Origin: Halichondria panicea
Taxonomy: Eukaryota; Porifera; Demospongiae; Suberitida; Halichondriidae
DNA: 64,000 bases
Assembly (NCBI RefSeq): GCF_963675165.1
Contig: NC_087392.1
Location: 945,001 to 1,009,000, forward strand
Direction: 5' to 3'
Part shown: positions 32,765 to 43,548 of the stretch, one piece after another
How the letters are laid out: each line of letters opens with the position of its first letter
Numbering within the stretch: the stretch's first letter is position 1
Notes under the pieces: model-generated
Told to the model about the DNA's origin: nothing
Database searches by the model: none
The model's input: only the letters and a program-made list of their open reading frames with translations
Made by a program: the position numbers and the translations under genes

Positions 32765-35700
32765 CTAGTTGTTAAGTTGATCGAGAGTTGCCTGTCCACC
32801 TCTGACTGGCTCCTGCAGTCTCAGCACCTTCACCATCTTGCTACCAGTCACTCCCATGGAACTGCATGGAAGGGAGAGAACAGAGCAGTCACAAAGAACA
32901 TTTTAACATCAAAACCACTAGTACACTTTTAACACACACATACATACGAGCAAGCTAACAATACAAGGATGGACTAGCAATTGGAGTACTGTACCTCATA
33001 TCCTGGGGTGTGAAGAAGAGAAACTGTCTGGTTGGTTTGTCCTCTGCTAACTGCATCATCATGCGCATACTGATCTTGCGATTCACCATATCCTGGAGAA
33101 CAAAACACAATCACACACACATGTGACCTGTAAGTAATATGAACTCCTTGAACATGATAATAAGATAGGTGTGCTGCATGGTGAAATACCAAAGGGAGCA
33201 AAAATGTCATAAAATTATAAACCAAAAACTAAGTTATAGGCTGGCTAATCACGTATGTAAGTACAGAGGGACTCACCATGAACACATCAAACTCGTCCAG
33301 ACATCGGAAGGGTGCTTGGATAGCATCCCACAGAGCCATTATGAAACACACTGTGGTGTACGACCGTTCACCTCCAGACAGCTGCTTGGCATTAGACGTG
33401 GCTTGAGATTGTTGCGTGTGGCTGTCCACTTGGACCTCTATGATTAGCTGCTCCTTAGGATGGTTGAACTTTAGTTTTCCATCATAGTCTCTCTGTCGGA
33501 GGAAAAAAGTGAAATAGTGGGAGGCTCTTGTGGCAACTCTCTCTTGAAGCTTCTGGTAGTTGGTTATCCTATTGGTGAGACTCTTCTTCAACTCCTGAAG
33601 GATGTGAAATGTGTGATGTGTGTAGCCTGTGAGTGTAGGTATACTGTAACTATACTCAAGAATCAGGAGTTCTTTTCTTAATGAACTCCGGAAAGAATGA
33701 ATGACCATAATTATACAGTGTAGTAATTAAATTCACCCTTAGAGTTTTCTTCAGCTTCTTGTGGATGATCAAATGTTTCTCATACTTTTCCATGGCATCA
33801 GTGTAAGTCTGCTGCATTTTCTCCTGCTCCTCCAGACTGGGTTGGTCCTTACTGATGTGCTGCTTCAACAGGCGGATCTCACTGGATATGTCCCTACGAC
33901 TCTTGTCTGTCTCCACACGCTCACTCCCCTCCTCAGCCGTCGTCACAGCCTCTTGAAGCTCTTCCTGTCGTTTGAGTAGGTTCTCCTCCAGTGAGGCAAT
34001 TTGTGCATTGATCTCAGCAATCCTCCCTTTGCAGGTCTTTAGTCTTTTCTCGGCTTGCTTCTTCTTGTTATCACTCTCCTCAAGACGAGCCTGTGGACAG
34101 TGTACATACGAATACATTATAGGTATATACCCAAAAGAAAAAACATAGCTGCAAATAGTTACATACACCGAGTCTTTGGCAGCATACACACCATATGTTT
34201 TTACCCTGAGTTCCTCGTGCCGAGCTGCTACTTGCTCCACCTTGATGTCAGTCTGCCTAGAGCGCTGGTTAATCTCTTCAAGCTCATCCTTAATCCTAGA
34301 GACCACCTCCTCCTGTGCTGTTCGCTCACTCTCCCTGGCTGCTATCTGTTCATCCAACTCAGCTATCTCAGACTCCTACGTGTATGTTGGGAAGGTTACA
34401 TTGTACACTAAATGCTCAGCTCATACTTGAAACCTCACTCACGTAAGTGGCAATGTCCTGCTCAGGCTCCTCCTCTTCTTCCCTGGCATTGTGTAGCTGA
34501 GTTAGCTTCATTGACAGCTTTTTCTTCGCTCCCAGCTTTCGGCGAATTTTCTCACTGAGTCCTGTTTCCAAGCGTCTGTTGGTCTCACGTTCAGTACAGA
34601 AAGACTGGCCCTTAAGTTGCAGCTGTTGGAGTTCAGCCTTTAGTTGATTCAGCCTTTGATTCTCATCCCTGAAATTGGAATTCAGGTATAAAAGAATGAA
34701 AAATGAGTTAAACGTACTTGATGGAATCTTCTAGACTGGCTTTGAGGATTCCAAATGGTCGACTCTTGTTTGAATAATGCTTACTAGGCTCAACGAGATC
34801 TCCAGACAGAGTGTACGCAGACTTTGCATTGTGGGGCGTCTCGTGTGTCATGATTCGATTGGCCGCCTCTCTTTCCTCGATCAGGAGCACCTTCTCCACA
34901 TGAAACTGGTCAATGAGCACGTTCATCACATCCGAGTCTGACACATCCAGCATGTCAAACACAGCGGGGTAAGAGGACTGGGCATGCTGTGAAGAACAGC
35001 GTTATTTATTACAGTGTACAAGGGACACGACATAAATTAATTAAAAAAATGGTTGGCACAGACAAAAGACTCACATTACGCCTGACGTCATACACAGTGT
35101 CCTGGAAACGAGATATAATGGCTTCAGGAATCGGCCCTCTTCTCACAACTCTTTCAGCAATGGCTCGAAATTTTTTCGCATCTTGCTGGTTGTCCACTAC
35201 AAATACCTTGAGGGTATTAAATTTGAACACCTGTTCAATTGCTGTGCACCACTTGGGGTCTTTCACTTGAATCATTGATCCGATTGGTCCTTTGGGTAGC
35301 TTACGAAACTGTCTCTTGTTTCGTTGAAGCTCATTCACTAACGTCCTCATGTCATCTCCGAATGCAGCCATTTTGTCACTGCGACTGGATCTGAGTCTCC
35401 TCAACTGTGTTTCGCATGTCTGGACCTGACCTTGCATATTACCCTCTTTAGCTCTGTGGGAATCACGTAAAAACATTGGAGACATACATACACACTGACA
35501 CACTGGTACCTGTGAGACTGGATTAACTCATCTGCCCTCCTCTGAGCAGCCTGAAACTGAGACTTCTCTGTCTCGGCTGTAGAGATCTCTTCGTTCACTC
35601 GACGTATCTGTTCCTCCAGTCCCTCTATCTCCTTCAGCCTAGCCTCTCGTTCACCCTTCACATCACGCTGGCTCCTGGAGATACGAAATTATCTTGAAAC

Positions 35701-37567
35701 AAGTAAAATTCCAGAATAAAAACTCACGATAAGATAGCCTCCTGCTTGGCCTTCTCCAAAGCAGCTTTCTCCTTTAAGGTATCGCCAATCTTTTTACCAA
35801 TCTGCTTCAAAATGGTATCACTTTGATGACGGAATTCCTGGTTCTTCTTTCTCTTCTCATTAGCAATTACACTGCGCTCTTCACTGAGCTGGTTGATCTC
35901 CTTGGTCACTTCAGTGAGTCCCTTGTTGGTATCTTTCATCTCCTGTTTGGCTGAGCTCACGGCATTCTACAATTGGTAATAATTGTGTAGTACAAGAGTG
36001 GCAATAGTATACATAGGTGCACATGTTCAACAATCGTGCACGTTTTAGTTGTCTGAGTATGCTGAAAAACTTTTGTATATAGTAGTTTCAAAACCATACC
36101 TGTGCAGTGTTTGCTCTTTCTTTGTTCCTAGGGATTCTTCCTCTCTCTTTATCGATGTTAGCTTCAATTGGGGGGAGAATCTGTGACAAGTCCAGCAAAT
36201 TGGTAATTACTGATAACAATTACAGAATCGTGAAATTTCTTACTGCCTCCATTTCCACAACGATGGCCCACTTGAGCTCATTTTCCAGTTGCTTAATCTT
36301 GTCCTCCATCTCAGTGAATCTTTTGAATGACTCTACTATCTCCTCTAACTTCTTGGCCTCATTTCGCATTTCAGGGAGTGACTAAAGAGATGAATGAGTG
36401 TAGTCAGTTGTTATAATTGCAACGATCTCGTTGGAAGATAATTTGTTGACGCTACACAACAGAACTACATGCACTCTCACAGAATTTACGTCCTGAGAAT
36501 TGGTGATACATTTTCAATACTTACAGCTGCCATTGATCCAATCCTCTGCTCCATCAGTGTCTGCTCTTCTCGGGACTGCTGGTAGTCAATGGCGATCTGC
36601 TCGAGGTGAGTGGCCTTCATGAAGAGCTTGTATTTAGACGTGGGTTTGGAGTTCTGGAGGAAGTTACGAGAAGTGTCCTGGTTGAGTAGGGACACTGGGT
36701 TGTCAATCTGGATGTTGCAATGGTCTGTGATGGCCACCAGCTCTTCTTTCTTGCTGGAAATCAACTTTCCTGCATTTTACTATAGTTATTAGGGCCTTCT
36801 TTTGATCACTGATATTCTATACAAGGTGTGAAACCTCAGTACTCACCGTTCTCTGACTTTATCTTGTAGGCAGTGGTTCCATCTTCCTTGATGACTCTCT
36901 CACAGATGATGGTGTCTCCATACTCCTCAGGCTTGTATGCCTCATGACCTCTGTTCCTCAGATGCACCAAAACCTTCGAGTTACTGGCCCCAGTTCGAAT
37001 AAACTGCTTGAGAGAGGAGCCCCGCTCAGTGCTACGTGCCTTGCCACCCAGAGCCACTACTATCCCAGTCATGATTGCACTCTTACCACCTGCAGGTATG
37101 GAGAGATGGCACATGTATAACACAATCATCATGCAGTGAACTCACTTCCATTCCGTCCCAGGATGAAGTTGACATTGGGACTGAGGCTAAGGTCCAGATG
37201 CTTGTGACACATAAAGTCAAACAACTCCACCTTGTCCAGCACACCAGCCTCCGCCTCTTTCTGTGTAGGAGAGTGTTCATGCATTACAATACAAAAACTA
37301 GGGGAGAGCCGAAGCTGGAGTGTGGTATTACTTTCTGCAAAAATAAATACTTACAAACGATAGAGTTCCTTCCTCAAATTCATGAGATGAAAGCTGTGAG
37401 AGCTCAAGCTCCATTTCACTATTCTTCTCTACCTCGTCGTCATCGACATCATCTTCTGCACAGGTAAGGGGGCCAGGGTGAGAACGCTTCGTGCCAGTGC
37501 GACTCTCTCTCTTTGCCGGAGGAAGGCGTTCTTCCACATTGGACCGCTTGTGCTTTCTTGAAGACAT
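32765..37567 (-). CDS. SMC6: SMC6, structural maintenance of chromosomes 6 (SMC5/6 complex)
   Basis: ATPase partner of SMC5 in genome repair, replication-fork stability and restriction of extrachromosomal DNA. About 16-17 exons. The start [20 protein letters not shown] is a basic nuclear-type tail. Walker A is [13 protein letters not shown], with the split Ser codon spanning the intron at 37145/37089. Then come [20 protein letters not shown] and [15 protein letters not shown], a long N-terminal coil, the hinge ([40 protein letters not shown]) and a C-terminal coil (exons about 33740-34670). Signature and Walker B read [20 protein letters not shown] and [14 protein letters not shown]. The end is QPVRGG-like, [19 protein letters not shown]. 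The frame looks intact. Its stop is 231 bp upstream of the broken copy's ATG. Confidence 0.94.
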
Positions 37568-38181
37568 AGCTTTATAGCTAGCTGCTTTCAAAAAGAACGA
37601 AGCCTACGCACATGGTACTTTGCCACACCCAGTTATTAGTGCTTACTGCCAAGTCAGCATTAATAATTATTTAATCTCGGCCCAACTTTTCTCTATTGTA
37701 ACGCTAGCTTAGGTCATTAATTTTGTGTCACCTTTGTGCACATGCGTGTTGGAGCAATCGCCGTTTACGCTCAAAAAGGCTTGGCTTTTTCTAAACCGAA
37801 GAAAGCGAAGCTCTTTAGGCCCTAAAGGAGCTTGTAGATTGTCTTGACGTCTCTACCTTTCCACTCAACAAAGTCATTATTATACATGGTAAGCTGCTTG
37901 TGTGGAACAACGTTTTTGTGACGGCGATATTTTGATGTTTGTGATATCTTAGGAAGGCGGCTAGCCGCGTAGGTATAATTTTTGGACACGTCACGCCAAA
38001 GTGCACACACAATTGACCCGAATGTACCTTGCTCTGTATTTCATTGTGATCCGGTACGGTATCCATATACGTATAAGTACGTACCTAGGCCTAGCTGTGC
38101 ATAGCTTAGCTATGTGCATAAGCTTACTCACTGTGTTTGTATAATATTATAGACCTAGCTATCACTCTTTGCACAGGTACA
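37568..38181. promoter_or_regulatory. divergent intergenic region SMC6 / CXXC-FCS-SAM gene
   Basis: 614 bp, the longest head-to-head gap here. An imperfect hairpin around GGCTTGGCTTTTTC and GAAAGCGAAGC (about 37779-37813) was noted. The plus-strand gene's ATG at 38182 follows a CACAG that could be a 3' splice site of a 5'UTR intron. No other motif was recognised. Confidence 0.4.
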
Positions 38182-41100
38182 ATGTCGTCAAGTAGTCTCC
38201 CACCTGAGATTTTTGAGCACAGCTATGCCATCCCCAAAACGGCAGAGGAGAGCTCGAGCACCTCTGATAACAGTAGCACCAAGACTGATAACAGTAACAG
38301 CAAGATGTCATCTGCCTCCCCCAGCGAAGCAGACGATATCACCAAGCCTCGAGCTCGGCTCCCCCCAGAAAGACACATCGATTCGTACGTCTCCTCCACA
38401 CCCAAATCCTCCACACTAAAATCCTCCACACCCAAATCCACACCCAAATCCACTCCTGAAAACGTACTCAAGCGTTTGTCGACTTCAACAAGTCGCAGGA
38501 CGAAAATGATCGGGAGAAGCTTTGCGTCTCCAGCTATTCTCAAGATGAGGGTATCCGCTTGTGGTACTTGTGAGGGATGTGTGAGGGACGACTGTGGGAA
38601 ATGTGTCTTCTGTAAGGACAAGGTCAAGTTTGGAGGACCTGGCAAGAAGAAGCAGAGATGCCTCTTGAGGTCATGCGTAAATATGCCGATGAAAAAAGGA
38701 GCGGCTGGAAAATTGGTAATTAAGTTGATAAGGCCAGACAAAGTAAATTACTTGGGTTTTCAATTTGATGCGGGGAAGCGTTATTTTTTTTATAGACATA
38801 AAATAATTATGTCTAAGGCCGTTAAAAAGCTTTTTTAGGCCAGTAGGCCAGTTGTTTTGACAATTTACAGCTCATTACAATGAAAAGGAGCAAGCAGTGT
38901 CAAAAAAACAAACCGGGCGAGCAAGTAATATACTTTGTCTGGCCTAAATACTTCCTCTTTGTTTGCAGGTGACAATGGTATCTGACACTTTATCCAAACC
39001 TCCTCCTTCACCACCCACCGACAAGCTTGTCGACTGTGGCACGTGTGTCAACTGTCAGGACAAGGTAAAGTTTGGAGGTAGCCACACAAAGAAACAGAAA
39101 TGTTTGCTGAAATTGTTCACGCCAGAGAAGAAAGCAACAGCTGGCGAATCGGTGGTAAATCACATGAACTTTAATTTTATCATGTATGTGTATGTACGTA
39201 TCTGCAGGTGACACCCAATGCAAAACTGGATGCAAAACCAGCTGCAAAATCGGATCCAAAACCAGCTGCAAAATCGGATGCAACACCAGCTGCAAAGTCG
39301 GATCCAAAACCAGCTGCAAAATCGGATGCAACACCAGCTGCAAAATCGGATGTAAAACCAGCCGCAAAATCGGATGCAAAACCAGCCGCAAAATCGGGTG
39401 CAACACCAGCTGCAAAACCAACAGCAAAACTGGATGAAAAACCAACCCCAAAACTAGCCGTAAAACCAGCTGCAAAACTAACCCCAAAACTAGCCGTAAA
39501 ACCAGCTGCAAAACCAACCCCAAAACTAGCTGCAAAACCAGCTACATCATCTCCCTCAAAACTCATTGAACTTTTTTTGAAGCCCACCATCCTGACCAAA
39601 CCTTCCAAAAGCACAGTCCCAGAACAAACTTCCTCTCCTTCAGTGACGACCCTGTTATCTGGTGATCCACCTCCAACAACTGTCACTCAAGCCATCACCA
39701 ACATGGCCAAACAGTTTGTCGAATCTCTTATCCCCACTGCTGAAGCCATGTCAAACAGCAAACCAAAGGACGATACAGGAAAAGATTCTGAGGTCAAGTC
39801 TAGTGTGCCCGCTTCTCTGAGCAAATCATCTGAAGTGGCGAGTTTGAGCTCCAATGTGATAAAACAACCCTCTCTTGGATTCCTGACAGTGAGTACCAGA
39901 GGAGAGTTAGTCAGGGTCAAAAGTAAAATGGTTGATAGTTAACCATTAAAATTGTATTCCTTATGCATTGGTTTGGAGGTACCAAAGAAAGAGTAGATAA
40001 TTGGAATGCAATTAAAGTCCACATTTTAAATAACCTTTAACCCTAACTAACATAGTAGCATCGTATTTGCGCCAGTATCATTAATTTTGGTGTATGTGTA
40101 CAGTAAACAAATACAGATCTTGTTTCCCTTGGTTTGCCTGCTCTACCTTTCATATTCAATATGCTGTACATTTATTGTTGTTTCGTTTCTTCAGAGCGGC
40201 CTGAAGATGAAATGTGAGCACTGTAACCGAGAAAGATTTCTCAGCGTGGCTAGGACAGAAAGATTCTGCACTCAGCGATGTGTTGTGAATTGGTTGGAAG
40301 ACAATCCAGACAAAACTCCGAAGGATGCCGTGGGAGACAGTGATGTCCTTCTCTCCTCTTTGCCTTCTCTCATATCTCGTGCCAAATCCACTGACATCAA
40401 GGATTCTAAGTCTGTTCCTAGGGCTCTTAGGAACCTCCAAATTGACATGGCTTCTCCTGGAACCACGCTACACATTTCCTCCAGCTCTGATTCTGCCGAA
40501 GATTTTGAAGACTCTGACTCTGAAGACGAAGACGAAGACGTAGAAGAATATAAACCAGATAAACCAGATATTGTGTCCAATTCGAAGAAGACTTACTCCA
40601 CTCAACCAGCCACTATTGCTGCCAAGAGATCAGTGGTCCCTCCGCAGCCACCTGCCATCAAGAAGGTCAAAATGGCTAGCAAGGCTCGTTCAGTCTCACC
40701 CAACCAAAATTCTAAGAGTGTGAAATTCAACCTTGGATCAACGTCCATATCGACTTTGCGAATACCACCCTCTGTTTCTACCTCCCAAAGCTCCTCCGCT
40801 CCTGGCTCCATCTCAATCGTCCCTCTAGACATGCTGTCTGCATTTGTGAAAGATCAGCAGAAAACATTCACACACAGTGCTCCCATAACCCCTGTGGAGG
40901 TCAAAGTCCCAAAAGGTCAGTTTACAACATTGTATTATACTTTAAAGTATTTGTACATCTCATTCTTAACCACTAAGTGCTCGTACAGCGTTACCTATTA
41001 TAGTGTACGTATAAATTAACGATTGATACACCATATACCTCCAACTTATATTGTACAAGTGTATATGATCTATTACATGCATTTATTACTGTAGGGATGT

Positions 41101-41315
41101 CACGGTCAGTCAAGGACTGGACTGTTGACGATGTGTGTGCATACTTTAAAGCCACGAAGGAATGCTCTGACTTTGAGACTGTCTTCAGGAAGCAGGAAAT
41201 GGATGGATTTTCCCTGCTCAGGCTGACAGACCAGATGATGTGCCATTGCCTGGGACTTCCCTTGGGCAGAGTGGTCAAAGTTATGGCACATGTGGAGGAA
41301 CTGCGAAAGCTATAG
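38182..41315 (+). CDS. CXXC - half-CXXC - FCS finger - SAM protein (Polyhomeotic-like with CpG-binding fingers)
   Basis: Predicted nuclear chromatin protein. Five exons: 38182-38715, 38969-39154, 39208-39888, 40195-40915 and 41095-41315. Exon 1 ends in a canonical CXXC zinc finger: [20 protein letters not shown], then [19 protein letters not shown], with the KFGG and KQ DNA-contact motifs found in KDM2, CFP1, MLL and DNMT1. Exon 2 has a shorter second copy, [20 protein letters not shown] then QKCLLKLF, lacking one Cys triplet and the final Cys. Exon 3 opens with Lys/Ala/Pro repeats. Exon 4 has an FCS-type finger, [20 protein letters not shown] then QRC, and an acidic run ([14 protein letters not shown]). 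Exon 5 is a SAM domain, [20 protein letters not shown] to [17 protein letters not shown] plus terminal SAM is the Polyhomeotic/L3MBTL pattern, but there is no MBT repeat. The CXXC addition is unusual. A full PHC homology region 1 was not seen. Confidence 0.85.
38731..38945. mobile_element. MITE-like inverted repeat in CXXC-gene intron 1
   Basis: 215 bp with good inverted ends. The left end is AGGCCAGACAAAGTAAATTA followed by CTTG; the right end on the minus strand is AGGCCAGACAAAGTATATTA followed by CTTG. It starts 16 bp after the intron donor and ends about 24 bp before the acceptor, so it makes up nearly the whole intron. Confidence 0.85.
39208..39540 (+). repeat. Coding minisatellite, KPAAKSD-type repeats
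   Basis: A 24 bp unit (AAACCAGCTGCAAAATCGGA followed by T and codon fill) encodes repeated [16 protein letters not shown] and then KPTPKLAV motifs in the CXXC-FCS-SAM protein. The register is kept, since units are multiples of three. The product is a highly basic, flexible, H1-tail-like segment between the CXXC and FCS modules. Confidence 0.9.
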
Positions 41316-41738
41316 CTTCAAACGTACTGTTATAAACAACACAAAATATAGGTGTAAATTATATGTATACACTAAATGTTCATTTTATTTACGTTAACCC
41401 TTTTTCTTACACCCACATGGAGCTTACATAATTAGCTATAGGTTTCGTACATACAATACTTATAGCCGTCACCATTTTTGACTTGTATATATAGATCAAT
41501 TTGATATGATTATATGCATGAAATTTTAAATTCCAGAATTTTTTTTCAGTACTGCATGTGATATATATAGGCATACTTGAACAGAACGTGATCAGAGAAT
41601 TAAAAGCACACGCACTATAATAAATGAAAATTGATACTGAGGGGGGGAATCACACAAGAAAAACAAATTCGCTGACAAAATAATAATAAACTAGCAGTAT
41701 CTATTAGAGTTAGACTAGAGGTAGGGTAGTTCTGTGTA
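41316..41738. other. convergent 3' flank of CXXC gene and coiled-coil gene
   Basis: AT-rich sequence with TATATATAG and T-runs. No gene or repeat was recognised. Confidence 0.5.
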
Positions 41739-43328
41739 TTAACTGTCCTCCTCCGGCTTTTCATCATGAGCATGTGGGTCCAGACCTCCCGAGCTTGAGA
41801 AAACATTCCCACCTCTCTCACGAATCACCTGTACAATGAACATGCACAATAAATACACGAGTGTACACAGAATGCTTGTATGCCAGCAAACTGACAAAAT
41901 GGGCCATCAGTGCAATTAAATTAAAAATTGTGTTTAATCACGGATCCTAATGTTGACTTACTTGTGATTCACAGAGCTTCCTGAGTTGATCTTCCAGTTC
42001 TTTGTTTCTCTGTCTCAGCTTCTCGACCGAGTCTCTCTGTGTCTGCTCAATCTTGAGTCTGTCCTCAGCCCTGTCCCTTTCTTGTTCTAGAGTCTTGTTG
42101 GTTCGACCCAGCTTAATGTTGTCTTTAAGCAGCTTCTTCTCACTGACTCTCAGTCGAGTGTTGTCCAGCGAGAGGCCCTGTATACAGAGCATAGTAATTA
42201 CTTCAGATGCTACATACTTATAGAGTGCAGTAATGATGGCATGCTATTTACAGACAGGTACAATCAAAGTGAAGTCTGTAGTCCTTAGCAAGGTTCAGCC
42301 AATACAGTTGTCACATACACACAAACACCCCCCCCCCCACACACACACACAAACATCCCCCACACACAAGCATGCACAAAGGAGATACCTCCACTTTCTT
42401 CTTGAGTGTTATCATGGCTACATCACTGTCTGACTTTGTCTTGCGTAGAGAGCCTCCAAAGTTGCTATCGGTGGACTTGGTGGACTTCCTGCTACTAAGG
42501 GTGGCGTCCATGTGCTTACGGAAACTCTCTAGTGAAACAGCTCTGGGCAGTGGGTCGTTCTGAGTATCCATGGTGACAAAGCCTTGGTGGGTATGGTTCT
42601 GCCTAGGGGACTGGTGCATGGGGGTGTCCCTACAGGAGAACAAAATACACATTTTTAATTCAATTGGCAACTCATTAGTGTTCGTATTAGTGTACCCAAA
42701 TGAAGTACAAATCAATATAAAGAGTTACATATACATAAATGTAATACGCTGTACCCCTGTACCCCCTATACCCCCACCCTACATACCTGGCATCCAGACC
42801 TTCATCAGCCAGCTTGAGATCTCTGACCATCTTTTTGAGGTTGTCTGCCTCTTGCCTCAGCTGCATGACCTTCTGCAATCCAATCCTGAAAGCTCCCGAT
42901 ATCTCCTGAGTTGTCTCAGTGGCTCTGTTGTGAGACCTCATCTGCTGCTCCAGACACGAGACCACCTTCTCTCCCATCACAGACACATTCTCACACACTG
43001 TCAGCAACCTAAGAAATGTGTATAATTACAATGACACGACTTTGCTAGTCAATATCTAGATCTACGGCTGGCCGGGATATCGTCCTATATGAAATTGTTT
43101 GCAATTTAGCTCTGGTCAGCTCGTATGGACTAACTGTACACTAATCAGAGTAATCCATGAACAAAATGGATAGCTTGTTTATAGTATGTACCTTCCATTC
43201 TCAGGTCCTCTGACTGCTCCCCTCAGCTCACTCAAAGCCTCAAAAAAGTCCCTCACAACAGCTAAAGGAGAGATGTAGGCCTGGTGGAAGAGACGCCGCT
43301 CTAACGAATCCCTGCCACCTGCAGCCAT
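41739..43328 (-). CDS. Unrecognised coiled-coil protein
   Basis: I do not recognise the family. Five exons give about 255 residues. They start MAAGGRDSLERRLFHQAYIS (ATG 43328-43326) and end SSSGGLDPHAHDEKPEEDS. Exon 2 (about 42790-43010) is helical, with CLEQQMRSHNRATETTQEIS and QEADNLKKMVRDLKLADEGL. Exon 3 (about 42387-42630) is Ser/Lys-rich (FRKHMDATLSSRKSTKSTDS). Exon 4 (about 41962-42180) is a strong charged coiled coil (DNIKLGRTNKTLEQERDRAE, SVEKLRQRNKELEDQLRKL). No enzyme motif is present. Composition suggests a dimerising scaffold or structural protein. It lies 220 bp downstream of the TEX11 stop on the same strand and could share regulation, but no functional link is visible. An intron between exons 3 and 4 has a CA/C run. 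Confidence 0.65.
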
Positions 43329-43548
43329 TCATTCACACACTAGGAAGTTGTAGCAGCATGCAATCTCTAGAGCATTTTTGAGCCTTCACCTTCAAATGTG
43401 GGCTAGATTTCAAATAATGCCATCCCAAGGTTGACCTTTGACCACATTAATTATTAGTGTCACTTTTCAGAGAATAAAAATTACAACCATAATTTCTAAA
43501 ATGTCTCTTGATTAATGAACTGAATATTTAATGCTTTAACATGACAAA

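Noticed and set aside
37815-38066. Minus-strand frame of 83 residues in the SMC6/CXXC gap
   Set aside because: It has no recognisable motif, its composition is non-coding in character, and it overlaps the likely divergent promoter.
38223-38741. Minus-strand frame of 172 residues opposite the CXXC exon
   Set aside because: It is a shadow frame: the plus strand holds the conserved CXXC finger with proper splice sites.
39008-39686. Minus-strand frames of about 170 residues with [11 protein letters not shown] or [11 protein letters not shown] repeats
   Set aside because: They are antisense shadows of the Lys/Ala repeat exon of the CXXC-FCS-SAM gene.
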